This document shows, piece by piece, positions 35,382 through 44,536 of a stretch of 64,000 nucleotides of DNA. The first letter of the stretch is position 1. The number at the start of each line of letters is the position of its first letter. The translations under genes were made by a program, and so were the position numbers. Source of the DNA: Streptomyces taklimakanensis (GTDB lineage: Bacteria; Actinomycetota; Actinomycetes; Streptomycetales; Streptomycetaceae); NCBI RefSeq assembly GCF_009709575.1, contig NZ_WIXO01000001.1, positions 1,736,001 through 1,800,000 on the forward strand, read 5' to 3'. The notes under the pieces are model-generated. The model was not told the origin of the DNA and ran no database searches. It saw only the letters and a list, made by a program, of their open reading frames with translations.

Positions 35382-38300
35382 TCACTCCTCGGCCGGAGAG
35401 GAGACGGACGGCGACGCCTGCTGCTCCGCCGCGGACGTCTTCCCGGCCGTCGACTTCCGGGCGGTGGTCTTCTTGGCCGCCGCCTTCTTCGTCGTGCTCT
35501 TCTCCGCCGCGCTCTTCTTCGTGGCGGTCTTCTTGGCCGCCGTCTTCTTCGTGGCGGTCTTCTTGGCCGCGGCCTTCTTCGTGGCGGTCTTCTTCGCCGC
35601 CGTCTTCTTGGCCGTCTTGCGGGCCGTCTTCTTCGCCGGCTCGGCCTCCGCTTCGGGAGCCGTCTCGGGAGCCGCCTCGGAGACCGGCTCCACGGCGGGC
35701 TCGGTGATCTCGGCGGCCTCCGGGGAGCCGGCCGGAGCGGCCGCCCGACGCACCACACGGCGACGGGGACGGGACGAGGGAGCGGGCTCCTCCGCCTTCA
35801 CCGCGCCCCCGGCGGCCTCGGCGGCCCCTTCGGAGACCTCGGCGGCCTCCTCCGGCGCCTCGGCGGCCTCGGCCTCCTGGGACGCCGGGACGACCGTCAC
35901 CGCCGCCTCCACCTCGGCAGCCGCCTTCGGCGGACCCGCCGGAGCCGACACCTTCCGCACCGCGCGACGGCGGGTGCGCGGTCGCGGCTGTGCCGCCTCC
36001 GCGGCGGCCGGTGTCTCCTCGGCGGTCTCGACGGACCGCTCGGCCTCGACGGTCCCCTCGGCGGCCTCGGCGGCCTCCTCCGGCGCCTCGGCGGCCTCGG
36101 CCTCCTGGGACGCCGGGACGACCGTCACCGCCGCCTCCACCTCGGCAGCCGCCTTCGGCGGACCCGCCGGAGCCGACACCTTCCGCACCGCGCGACGGCG
36201 CCTGCGGCCGCGCCGGGCGGCCTCCTCGGCCTCGGCCGCGCTGCTGTACAGCTCCTCGTCCGGGACGAACTCCGGCTCGGGCAGCGCGGTGGGTTCGGCG
36301 GTCTCCGCCGCGATCTCGGCGGCCGTCTCGGCGGCCTCGGCGACGGGCGCCTCCGAGTCCTCGACGGCCTCGACGACCTCCTCGACGGGCGCCTCCGGGG
36401 CCTTGGTCGCCTGCTGAGCGGCCTTGCCCTTCTTCCTGCCGCGCTTGCCGCCGCCACCGCCGCCGCCCTGGGACTGCACCTGGTCCATGTGGACGATCAG
36501 TCCCCGGCCGTTGCAGTGCACACAGGTCTCGGAGAACGACTCCAGCAGTCCCTGGCCGACGCGCTTGCGCGTCATCTGGACCAGACCCAGCGAGGTGACC
36601 TCGGCGACCTGGTGCTTGGTGCGGTCCCGGCCCAGACACTCCAGCAGGCGCCGCATCACCAGGTCCCGGTTGGACTCCAGCACCATGTCGATGAAGTCGA
36701 TGACGATGATGCCGCCGAGGTCGCGCAGCCGCAGTTGGCGCACGATCTCCTCGGCCGCCTCCAGGTTGTTCCTGGTGACCGTCTCCTCCAGGTTGCCGCC
36801 CTGGCCGGTGAACTTCCCGGTGTTGACGTCGATCACGACCATCGCCTCGGTACGGTCGATGACCAGCGATCCGCCGCTGGGCAGCCAGACCTTGCGGTCC
36901 AGCGCCTTCATCAACTGCTCGTCGATCCGGTAGGTGGCGAAGACGTCGACCTCGGAGGTCCACTTCTGCAGCCGGTCGGCCAGATCGGGCGCGACGTGCG
37001 AGACGTATCCGTGGATCGTCTCCCACGCCTGGTCGCCGCTGACGACGACCTTGGAGAAGTCCTCGTTGAAGATGTCGCGGACGACCCGGACGGTCATGTC
37101 CGGCTCGCCGTAGAGCAGCGTCGGGGCGCCGCCCTTGCGGGCCTTCTTCTGGATGTCCTCCCACTGCGCCTGGAGCCGCTCGACGTCCCGGCGCAGCTCC
37201 TCCTCGCTGGCGCCCTCGGCGGCGGTGCGCACGATGACGCCCGCGTCCTCGGGGACGATCCGCTTGAGGATCTGCTTCAGCCGGGCCCGCTCGGTGTCCG
37301 GCAGCTTGCGGCTGATGCCGGTCATCGAGCCCTCGGGCACGTAGACCAGGTAACGGCCGGGAAGGGAGACCTGGCTGGTCAGCCGGGCGCCCTTGTGACC
37401 GATCGGGTCCTTGGTGACCTGCACCAGGACGGACTGGCCGGACTTCAGCGCGGTCTCGATCCGGCGCGGACCGCCGGAGAGGCCCAGCGCCTCGAAGTTG
37501 ACCTCACCGGCGTACAGGACGGCGTTGCGTCCCTTACCGATGTCGACGAAGGCCGCCTCCATCGACGGCAGGACGTTCTGGACCTTGCCCAGGTAGACGT
37601 TGCCGACGTAGCTGGTCGCCTGCTCCTTGTTGACGAAGTGCTCGACGAGGACGCCGTCCTCCAGCACGCCGATCTGGGTGCGCTCACCGCTCTGGCGGAC
37701 GACCATGACCCGCTCGACGGCCTCGCGACGGGCGAGGAACTCGGCCTCGGTGATGATCGGGACGCGGCGGCGGCCCTGCTCACGGCCCTCGCGGCGGCGC
37801 TGCTTCTTGGCCTCCAGACGGGTGGAGCCCTTGATGGACTGCACGCCATCGGCGCTCTCGGAGGGCTCGTCCTTCTTCTTCCGGGGCTCGCGGATCTTGA
37901 CGACCGTGCGCTCCGGGTCGTCCGGCGCGACGTCGGCGGCCACGACCTCGGATTCTCCGCTGCGGCGGCGACGCCGGCGGCGACGGCGCGAACTGCTGCT
38001 GGAAGGGCCGGTCGCCTGCTCGTCGGCGGCGTTCCGCTCCTCGTCGGCGGACGCCTGCTCGTCGCTCCGGTCGTCCTCGTCGGCGGACGCGGCCTTGGTG
38101 TCGCGGGTGTCGCGGTCGTCGCGGTCCTCGCGGTCCCCGTCGCCGTTCCCGGCGTCCTCGGCGAACTCCGCCTCCCCGCCCCTGCGGCGGCGGCGACCAC
38201 CACGGCGGCGGCGGCGCGACGGGCGGTCCTCGAAGCCCTCCTCGGAGTCCGTCCGGGCGTCCGCCTCCTCGTCGTCCTCGCCGGTGTCGGCGGCGGTGTC

Positions 38301-39458
38301 GGCGGCGGTGTCGGCCTCGCCGCCGCCCCGCTCGTCCCGCTCGGTGTTCCCGTCCCGTTCGGCGGGCTCGCCACCGCGGCGGCGACGGCGACGGCGACGT
38401 GCCGTGGCGGTGGACTCGGAGCGGTCCTCACGCCCGCCGTCCTCGACGTCGTACTCGTCCTCGTCCGACTCGTCGGGCCCCTCGGCGGCGGACTCGGCAG
38501 CGGCGGCGGCCGCTGCGGTCTCGGGGGTCTGGAAGACCGGCTCGGCGAAGACGGGGGGCTGGAACAGTGCGGTCGAGGCCACCGGCGGCCTCTTCCGGGC
38601 CCGCTTCGGGGACTCCTCCGTCCGGGGCTCCTCCGTCCGGGGCTCCTCAGCGTCCGCGGCGGGCGTCGTGGTCCGCGAAGGCCGCTCGGAGCGCTCGTTC
38701 CCCGCGGTCCGCTTCCGTCCGGCGGCCCGGGGTGCCTCGGCGGGCTCGTCGGCCGCGGGGGCGTCGACCGGGGGCTCCCGGTCCGTCTCCTTCGCGGCGG
38801 TCTTGCGGGTGCGGCGCCGGGTGCGGGCGGGGGCCGGGCTCTCCTCGACGGCCGAGACGGCCTCCTGTCCGGTCGCCTCCCCGGTCGCCTCCTCCGCCGG
38901 CTCCTCCGCCGACGACTGCGCCGGGCCCGCCGGGGCGGTCGCCCGGCGAGTCGCACGGCGGCGGGGACGCGCGGGCGTCTCCTCCGCGGGCTTCTCCGCA
39001 CCGGCGGAAGAGGGCTCCATCTCCGTCGCCGTCTCCGTCGCCCGCTCCGCGGCGTCGCTCCCCGAGTCGGTCGCCACCGCCTCGGCAGGCTCCGGCGGCC
39101 CTGCCGGAGCGGTCGCCCGGCGCGTGGCGCGACGGCGGGTGCGGGCGGCCGGAGCGGCCGGTCGCTCCTCGGCGTCGCCGGTGTCCTCGGCGGACTCCGG
39201 TGCGGACCGCCCCTCGGTCCGCGGTGGAGCGGTGTCCGTCTCCGCGGTGGCCGTGGCAGGAGCCGCGGTCACGACCTCGGGCTCCACACTGGTGACCGCG
39301 GGCGGCCCCGCCGGGCGGGACACGGCGCGGCGCCGGCGGCGTGGCGCCGGCGAGTCGCCGGGGCCGCCGTGCTCGGTGGCCTCCCCGTTCGGAGCGGGGG
39401 ACGTGCTGTCGATGTTCTCCGCGGCGGTGGACTCCGCGGACTCGGTGGGTTCGCGCAT
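35382..39458 (-). CDS. rne: ribonuclease E/G family protein with long disordered arms
   Basis: A 1358-aa endoribonuclease. The catalytic core lies in the middle (about 570-1000): S1 domain region [20 protein letters not shown], metal-binding [15 protein letters not shown] near 875 and [15 protein letters not shown] near 917, and the Zn-link CVHCNGRG near 979. The N-terminal arm (1-560) alternates acidic blocks with Arg tracts. The C-terminal arm (1000-1358) contains basic modules and a Lys/Ala tail. Streptomyces RNase E is known to have its core flanked by scaffold regions. It processes rRNA and turns over mRNA. The module RRRA-V/T-R-x-x-S/T-APAGPP occurs on both sides of the core. Confidence 0.96.
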   Translation of the reverse strand: MREPTESAESTAAENIDSTSPAPNGEATEHGGPGDSPAPRRRRRAVSRPAGPPAVTSVEPEVVTAAPATATAETDTAPPRTEGRSAPESAEDTGDAEERPAAPAARTRRRATRRATAPAGPPEPAEAVATDSGSDAAERATETATEMEPSSAGAEKPAEETPARPRRRATRRATAPAGPAQSSAEEPAEEATGEATGQEAVSAVEESPAPARTRRRTRKTAAKETDREPPVDAPAADEPAEAPRAAGRKRTAGNERSERPSRTTTPAADAEEPRTEEPRTEESPKRARKRPPVASTALFQPPVFAEPVFQTPETAAAAAAAESAAEGPDESDEDEYDVEDGGREDRSESTATARRRRRRRRGGEPAERDGNTERDERGGGEADTAADTAADTGEDDEEADARTDSEEGFEDRPSRRRRRGGRRRRRGGEAEFAEDAGNGDGDREDRDDRDTRDTKAASADEDDRSDEQASADEERNAADEQATGPSSSSSRRRRRRRRRSGESEVVAADVAPDDPERTVVKIREPRKKKDEPSESADGVQSIKGSTRLEAKKQRRREGREQGRRRVPIITEAEFLARREAVERVMVVRQSGERTQIGVLEDGVLVEHFVNKEQATSYVGNVYLGKVQNVLPSMEAAFVDIGKGRNAVLYAGEVNFEALGLSGGPRRIETALKSGQSVLVQVTKDPIGHKGARLTSQVSLPGRYLVYVPEGSMTGISRKLPDTERARLKQILKRIVPEDAGVIVRTAAEGASEEELRRDVERLQAQWEDIQKKARKGGAPTLLYGEPDMTVRVVRDIFNEDFSKVVVSGDQAWETIHGYVSHVAPDLADRLQKWTSEVDVFATYRIDEQLMKALDRKVWLPSGGSLVIDRTEAMVVIDVNTGKFTGQGGNLEETVTRNNLEAAEEIVRQLRLRDLGGIIVIDFIDMVLESNRDLVMRRLLECLGRDRTKHQVAEVTSLGLVQMTRKRVGQGLLESFSETCVHCNGRGLIVHMDQVQSQGGGGGGGKRGRKKGKAAQQATKAPEAPVEEVVEAVEDSEAPVAEAAETAAEIAAETAEPTALPEPEFVPDEELYSSAAEAEEAARRGRRRRRAVRKVSAPAGPPKAAAEVEAAVTVVPASQEAEAAEAPEEAAEAAEGTVEAERSVETAEETPAAAEAAQPRPRTRRRAVRKVSAPAGPPKAAAEVEAAVTVVPASQEAEAAEAPEEAAEVSEGAAEAAGGAVKAEEPAPSSRPRRRVVRRAAAPAGSPEAAEITEPAVEPVSEAAPETAPEAEAEPAKKTARKTAKKTAAKKTATKKAAAKKTATKKTAAKKTATKKSAAEKSTTKKAAAKKTTARKSTAGKTSAAEQQASPSVSSPAEE
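35415..35640. repeat. Lys/Ala histone-H1-like tail repeats of rne
   Basis: The DNA encodes a run of KKTA, KKAA and KKSA units (residues about 1273-1347), with a period of 4-6 residues reading like the C-terminal tail of histone H1 or of HU-like proteins. Confidence 0.85.
35837..35972. repeat. 136-bp perfect direct repeat inside rne, copy A
   Basis: Identical base for base to 36065-36200, offset 228 bp (76 codons), so the reading frame is kept. It encodes the basic APAGPP module plus the following acidic stretch. Confidence 0.93.
36065..36200. repeat. 136-bp perfect direct repeat inside rne, copy B
   Basis: Second copy of the in-frame repeat described at 35837-35972. The absence of silent differences suggests recent duplication or gene conversion. 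Confidence 0.93.
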
Positions 39459-39695
39459 GCGGGCGGTTCTCCCGTCACGCTCCCGGGCGCCGCGCCTCGT
39501 CCGGTCGGGCTCCGCGTGATGTCGCGGGCCGCTGTCCGGGGCGCGGGCGCCGCACGGGAGCTTGTCGTCTCGCTCGCCGGTTCCGGGCCATCCGGCTCGG
39601 CTACGACGAAAGTCTGCTGGTGGATGCGCCTGCCTGACGGCCGGACCCGGGTGGCTCCCTGGTGCCTCGCTCGTCGGCGGCGCGGCGGCGTCGGC

Positions 39696-40484
39696 CTACG
39701 CGGTGCCTTCCGGCGCCGTCGCGACTGGTGTTGCGTCGCGGTCGGGCGCGAACGGGTCGGTCACCGTGCCGGTCTCCTCATCGAGCGGCCCCTGCGCCAG
39801 CCTGGTCACCGCTGCGGGGACCGGCGGCGCCAGGTCGGCCGTAGCTCGGAGACCGGACAGGACGTCGTCGGGTCGCACGGCAGGTGTCAGATGCCGTACC
39901 ACCAGGCGCAGTATCGCACAGGGACCCTCGCCGGACCTATCGGACCCGGCCGAGGCGACCTCCAGTGAGGCCACCGCGGCCCGTGTGTCGAATGTGCGCA
40001 TGCCCTTCTTGGTCTGCCGCTGTACCTCGACCGAGTCGGCGGACAGGAAGGCCTCCACGGCCTTTCCCGCCTCCTCGGGGTCCACTCCGTCGAGCCGCAG
40101 CTCCCAATGGGAGGCCGTGAGCCGGTCCGCGAAGCCGGAGGTGCGGGCCTCCACCGCGTCGACGACGTCGAGCCCCTCGGGGAGCGACTCGTCGAGCTGC
40201 CCGCGCAGCTCCTCCGGGTCGCGTCGCTCGGTGAGGGCGATCTCCAGGTACTCGGCCTCGCTGCCCGTGCCGGTCGGTGCCGCGTTCGCGTACGAGACCT
40301 TGGGGTGCGGGGTGAAGCCCGCCGAGTACGCCATGGGCACCCCGGCCCTGCGGAGCGCCCGCTCGAAGGCGCGCTGGAAGTCGCGGTGACTGGTGAACCG
40401 GAGGCGGCCGCGCTTGGTGTAGCGCAGACGGATGCGCTGCGCCACGGGTGCGGGCGGCGGGCCTTCGGGCTGTCGCTTGCCCAG
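39696..40484 (-). CDS. TIGR03936-type (DUF2344) radical-SAM partner protein
   Basis: About 262 aa if started at CTG, or 249 aa from the GTG at 40445. Family marks are IRLRYTKRGRLRFTSHRDFQ, RAFERALRRAGVPMAYSAGF, TPHPKVSYANAAPTG and EYLEIALTER. Members lack the radical-SAM cysteines and occur beside the B12-binding radical-SAM family found here upstream. The CTG at 40482-40484 is favoured because AAGGAG lies seven bases before it and it adds GKRQPEGPPPAP, which looks like the normal N-terminus of Streptomyces homologues as I recall them. It lies upstream of rne on the same strand. Confidence 0.83.
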   Translation of the reverse strand: MGKRQPEGPPPAPVAQRIRLRYTKRGRLRFTSHRDFQRAFERALRRAGVPMAYSAGFTPHPKVSYANAAPTGTGSEAEYLEIALTERRDPEELRGQLDESLPEGLDVVDAVEARTSGFADRLTASHWELRLDGVDPEEAGKAVEAFLSADSVEVQRQTKKGMRTFDTRAAVASLEVASAGSDRSGEGPCAILRLVVRHLTPAVRPDDVLSGLRATADLAPPVPAAVTRLAQGPLDEETGTVTDPFAPDRDATPVATAPEGTA

Positions 40485-40595
40485 GATCCTTCTCCTTGCT
40501 GCGGGGTGGCGCGCCGAGCGCCCCTCGGTCGAACAGTGGCGGCCGGGCCGTCCCCCGCCGGTGCGGGGCCGGTGGGCCCGTACCTACCCACCAGC

Positions 40596-41174
40596 CTACT
40601 CGTCGCCGCCCGCCCGTCTCCCGGGCCGTGTCCCGTCGGGGTCCGTGGCCACCCAGTACCGCAGTTTTATTCCCCGCCGGTCCTCGAAGACACCACCGCA
40701 CTTCTCGATGACCCCGCGGGAGGCGGTGTTGGTGTCGTCGCAGGTGATCAGGGCCGGGTCGACACCCAGCGAACGGGCGACGGGCAGGGCGGCCCGCACC
40801 ATGGCGGTGGCGTGACCGCGGCGGCGGGCGGAGGCCCGCACGTCGTAGCCGATGTGGCCGCCGTAGTCGAGGAGGAAGCCGTCGAGTCGGTGGCGGATGG
40901 CCACACGGCCCAGGAAGACGTCGCCGTCGACCCACCACAGGGTGGTGGTCGGGACGGCCCCCGGCGCTCGGGGGGCGTCCTTCCCGGCGGCGCGGACCCG
41001 GGCGACGTACTCGGCGAAGACCTCCGGGTCCCGCCACCGGTCGTGCCAGGCGAGGATGTCGCGACCGATCGTCGAGCCGTCGTCCGGCGTGCCGCGCCCC
41101 TCGGCGACGAACTCCTCCATCGCCTCGACGTAGGAGGCCCGCACACGGACGTCGGGAACGATCAGTTCCGGCAT
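40596..41174 (-). CDS. GNAT family N-acetyltransferase
   Basis: A 192-aa protein with the GNAT acetyl-CoA loop in VRASARRRGHATAMVRAAL, where RRRGHA is a Q/RxxGxG/A-type pyrophosphate motif, preceded by the GGHIGYDV strand and followed by TCDDTNTASRGVIEKCGG. It resembles predicted acetyltransferases of the YkkB/COG3981 kind. The substrate is unknown. It is inserted between the two radical-SAM-related genes on the same strand. The start MPELIVPDVRV fits the family. Confidence 0.85.
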   Translation of the reverse strand: MPELIVPDVRVRASYVEAMEEFVAEGRGTPDDGSTIGRDILAWHDRWRDPEVFAEYVARVRAAGKDAPRAPGAVPTTTLWWVDGDVFLGRVAIRHRLDGFLLDYGGHIGYDVRASARRRGHATAMVRAALPVARSLGVDPALITCDDTNTASRGVIEKCGGVFEDRRGIKLRYWVATDPDGTRPGRRAGGDE

Positions 41175-41301
41175 GGACGGCAGTCTCGCAGCACACCACC
41201 GCCCCCGGCCGGCGGACATCCGCCGGCCGGGGGCGGTCCGGGGTGCGGGGGCGCGTCCCGTGCCGCGTTCCCCCTCGCCCTCGTCCGGCCCGTCGTCGGG
41301 C

Positions 41302-43230
41302 CTACCTGTCGACGACCGTCAGCGGCAGCAGCTTCTTGCCGGTCGGGCCGATCTGGATCTCGGTGCCCATCTGCGGGCACACGCCACAGTCGAAGCAGGG
41401 GGTCCAGCGGCAGTCCTCGACCTCGGTCTCGTCGAGGGCGTCCTGCCAGTCGTCCCACAGCCAGTCCTTGTCGAGCCCGGAGTCGAGGTGGTCCCAGGGC
41501 AGGACCTCCTCGTAGGTGCGCTCGCGCGTGGTGTACCAGTCGACGTCCACGCCGTGGGGGGCCAGCGCGCGCTCGGCGCACTCCATCCACAGGTCGTAGG
41601 AGAAGTGCTCGCGCCAGCCGTCGAAGCGTCCGCCGGCCTCGTAGACGGCCCGGATGACGTCGCCGACGCGGCGGTCGCCGCGCGAGAGCAGGCCCTCGAC
41701 GATGCCGGGCTTGCCGTCGTGGTAGCGGAAGCCGATGGACCGGCCGTACCGCTTGTCGGCGCGGATCTTCTCCCGCAGCTTCTCCAGACGGGCGTCGGTC
41801 TCCTCGGCCGAGAGCTGCGGCGCCCACTGGAAGGGAGTGTGGGGCTTGGGCACGAAACCGCCGATGGAGACGGTGCAGCGGATGTCGCCCGTGCCGGAGA
41901 CCTCGCGCCCCTTGGAGATGACCTTGGCGGCCATGTCGGCGATCTGCAGCACGTCGTCGTCGGTCTCGGTGGGCAGGCCGCACATGAAGTACAGCTTCAC
42001 CTGCCGCCAACCGTTGCCGTAGGCGGTGGCGACGGTGCGGATCAGGTCCTCCTCGGAGACCATCTTGTTGATGACCTTGCGGATGCGCTCGCTGCCGCCC
42101 TCGGGCGCGAAGGTCAGGCCGGAGCGACGGCCGTTGCGGGTCAGCTCGTTGGCCAGGTCGATGTTGAACGCGTCGACGCGGGTGGAGGGCAGCGAGAGGC
42201 CGATCTTGTCGTCCTCGTAGCGGTCGGCCAGGCCCTTGGCGACGTCGCCGATCTCGCTGTGGTCGGCCGACGACAGCGAGAGCAGGCCGACCTCCTCGAA
42301 GCCGGTGTTCTTCAGGCCCTTCTCCACCATCTCGCCGATGCCGGTGATGGAGCGCTCGCGCACCGGACGGGTGATCATGCCGGCCTGGCAGAAACGGCAA
42401 CCGCGGGTGCACCCGCGGAAGATCTCCACGCTCATCCGCTCGTGGACGGTCTCGGCCAGCGGCACCAGCGGCTGCTTGGGGTAGGGCCACTCGTCGAGGT
42501 CCATCACGGTGTGCTTGGACACCCGCCACGGCACGCCGGAACGGCCCGGGACGACCCGGGCGATGCGGCCGTCGGGCAGGTACTCCACGTCGTAGAACCC
42601 GGGCACGTACACGCCGCCGGTCTTCGCCAGGCGCAGCAGCAGCTCCTCGCGGCCGCCGGGGCGCCCCTCGGCCTTCCACTCCCGGACGATGTCGGTGATC
42701 TCCAACACGGCCTGCTCGCCGTCGCCGATGACCGCGCAGTCGATGTAGTCGGCGATCGGCTCGGGGTTGAAGGCGGCGTGCCCGCCGGCGACGACCACGG
42801 GGTGGTCCAGGTCGCGGTCCTCCGCCCGAAGCGGGATGCCCGCGAGGTCGAGGGCGGCGAGCAGGTTGGTGTAGCCCAGCTCGGTGGAGAAGGAGACGCC
42901 GAGCAGGTCGAAGGCGCCGACCGGACGGTGGGCGTCCACGGTGAACTGGGGGACACCGTGCTCGCGCATGAGCTTCTCGAGGTCGGGCCAGACGCTGTAG
43001 GTGCGCTCGGCGAGCACGCCCTCGCGCTCGTTGAGGACCTCGTAGAGGATCATGACGCCCTGGTTGGGCAGGCCGACCTCGTAGGCGTCGGGGTACATCA
43101 GCGCCCAGCGGACATCGCAGGCGTCCCAGTCCTTGACGGTGGAGTTCAGCTCTCCGCCGACGTACTGGATCGGCTTCTGGACGTGCGGGAGGAGGGCCTC
43201 CAGGCGCGGGAAGACCGACTCGACAGGCAT
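41302..43230 (-). CDS. TIGR03960-type B12-binding radical SAM protein
   Basis: A 642-aa protein. The N-terminal B12-binding-like domain (about 1-240) includes VGLPNQGVMILYEVLNE, FDLLGVSFSTELGYTN and VVVAGGHAAFNPEPIADY. The radical-SAM motif is RGCTRGCRFCQAGMITRP near residue 272 (CxxxCxxC), followed by the TIM-barrel strands. The C-terminus has an extra cysteine motif CFDCGVCPQMGTEIQIG. It is a widely conserved family of unproven function. The DUF2344 partner lies nearby. It may modify RNA or protein, which is only an inference from cofactor type and from closeness to rne and ribosomal genes. Confidence 0.9.
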   Translation of the reverse strand: MPVESVFPRLEALLPHVQKPIQYVGGELNSTVKDWDACDVRWALMYPDAYEVGLPNQGVMILYEVLNEREGVLAERTYSVWPDLEKLMREHGVPQFTVDAHRPVGAFDLLGVSFSTELGYTNLLAALDLAGIPLRAEDRDLDHPVVVAGGHAAFNPEPIADYIDCAVIGDGEQAVLEITDIVREWKAEGRPGGREELLLRLAKTGGVYVPGFYDVEYLPDGRIARVVPGRSGVPWRVSKHTVMDLDEWPYPKQPLVPLAETVHERMSVEIFRGCTRGCRFCQAGMITRPVRERSITGIGEMVEKGLKNTGFEEVGLLSLSSADHSEIGDVAKGLADRYEDDKIGLSLPSTRVDAFNIDLANELTRNGRRSGLTFAPEGGSERIRKVINKMVSEEDLIRTVATAYGNGWRQVKLYFMCGLPTETDDDVLQIADMAAKVISKGREVSGTGDIRCTVSIGGFVPKPHTPFQWAPQLSAEETDARLEKLREKIRADKRYGRSIGFRYHDGKPGIVEGLLSRGDRRVGDVIRAVYEAGGRFDGWREHFSYDLWMECAERALAPHGVDVDWYTTRERTYEEVLPWDHLDSGLDKDWLWDDWQDALDETEVEDCRWTPCFDCGVCPQMGTEIQIGPTGKKLLPLTVVDR

Positions 43231-43342
43231 GGGTGGTGTCCTCGGATGCTGGGTTCGTGGGTGCCGGTCCGCGCACGGGGTGCGGACGGACGTGACCATC
43301 CAGCGTAACGCCTGCCCGACGGGGCCCCGCGCCGCCTGTGGA

Positions 43343-44536
43343 TCAGGCGGACACGGGGCGCTGCACCCGGATCGACTGGAGCAGCCCGATGGCGATCCAG
43401 ACCGCGAACATCGAGGTGCCGCCGTAGCTGACGAAGGGCAGCGGCAGACCGGCGACCGGCATGATGCCCATCGTCATGCCGATGTTCTCGAAGGACTGGA
43501 AGGCGAACCAGGCGATGATCCCGGCGGCGACGATCGTGCCGTACAGCTCGGTCGTCTCGCGGGCGATGCGGCAGGCCCGCCAGAGCACCACGCCGACCAG
43601 GAAGATGATCAGTCCCGCGCCGAGGAAGCCCAGCTCCTCCCCCGCGACGGTGAAGACGAAGTCGGTCTGCTGTTCGGGCACGAACCGGCCGGTGGTCTGG
43701 GTGCCCTCGAACAGACCCTTGCCGTAGAGGCCGCCGGATCCGATGGCGATGCGGGCCTGGTTGGTGTTGTAGCCGGCACCGGCCGGATCCAGGGCCGGGT
43801 TGGCGAAGGCGGCGAAGCGCTTGATCTGGTAGTCGTCGAGCACGCCGAGCTGCCAGACCAGGACCGCGCCGATGCCGCCGGCGGCGAGCAGACCGATGAT
43901 CCAGCGGTTGGACGCCCCGGAGGCCAGCAGCACTCCGAGCACGATCACGACCAGCACCATCACCGAGCCCATGTCGGGCATCAGCATGACGATCGCGATC
44001 GGCACGGCGGCCAGGCCGAGGGCCTGGACCACCGTGCGGTGGTCGGGGTGGACCCGGTCGCCGGCGTCCACCCGGGCCGCCAGCAGCATCGCCATGCCCA
44101 GGATGATGGTGATCTTGGCGAACTCGGCGGGCTGGAGCGAGAGGCCGCCGCCGAAGTCCAACCAGGCGCGCTGCCCGTTGATCGTGGCGCCCAGGGGGGT
44201 GAGCACCAGCAGTGTCAGCGCCACCGACAGCGCGTACAGCACCGGGACGGCACCGCGCAGCCGACGGTGGCCGAGCCAGACGGTGCCGACGGCCAGGGCG
44301 ATGCCGATGGCCAGGCTGATCAGGTGGCGCCAGAGGAAGTGCTGCGGGTCGCCCTCGTTGAGTTCGGTGCGGTTGCGGGTGGCCGACCACACCAGCAGGG
44401 AGCCCAGGACCGACAGCGCCAGGCAGGCCAGCAGCAGTATCCAGTCCAGGCGGCGGACGAGGGAGTCACGCGCGGTGATCCTGCTCCAGGCCGACCGCTC
44501 CTGCCAGGGCCGCCCGTTGTAGGAGTGGGTGCTCAC
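43343..44536 (-). CDS. rodA: rod-shape/lipid II polymerase RodA (SEDS family)
   Basis: A 397-aa SEDS protein with about ten membrane segments. It has LQPAEFAKITIILGMAMLLA, MPDMGSVMVLVVIVLG, QQTDFVFTVAGEELGFLG and the C-terminal LPFVSYGGTSMFAVWIAIG. It polymerises glycan strands with its partner PBP2. The GTG start overlaps the PBP2 stop by four bases (GTGA), which implies translational coupling and 1:1 production. In Streptomyces the mre cluster serves mainly spore-wall synthesis. Confidence 0.96.
   Translation of the reverse strand: MSTHSYNGRPWQERSAWSRITARDSLVRRLDWILLLACLALSVLGSLLVWSATRNRTELNEGDPQHFLWRHLISLAIGIALAVGTVWLGHRRLRGAVPVLYALSVALTLLVLTPLGATINGQRAWLDFGGGLSLQPAEFAKITIILGMAMLLAARVDAGDRVHPDHRTVVQALGLAAVPIAIVMLMPDMGSVMVLVVIVLGVLLASGASNRWIIGLLAAGGIGAVLVWQLGVLDDYQIKRFAAFANPALDPAGAGYNTNQARIAIGSGGLYGKGLFEGTQTTGRFVPEQQTDFVFTVAGEELGFLGAGLIIFLVGVVLWRACRIARETTELYGTIVAAGIIAWFAFQSFENIGMTMGIMPVAGLPLPFVSYGGTSMFAVWIAIGLLQSIRVQRPVSA

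Noticed and set aside
35268..39968. 1566-aa plus-strand frame opposite rne
   Set aside because: Leu/Arg/Gly-rich complement of the Glu/Arg/Ala repeats of RNase E.
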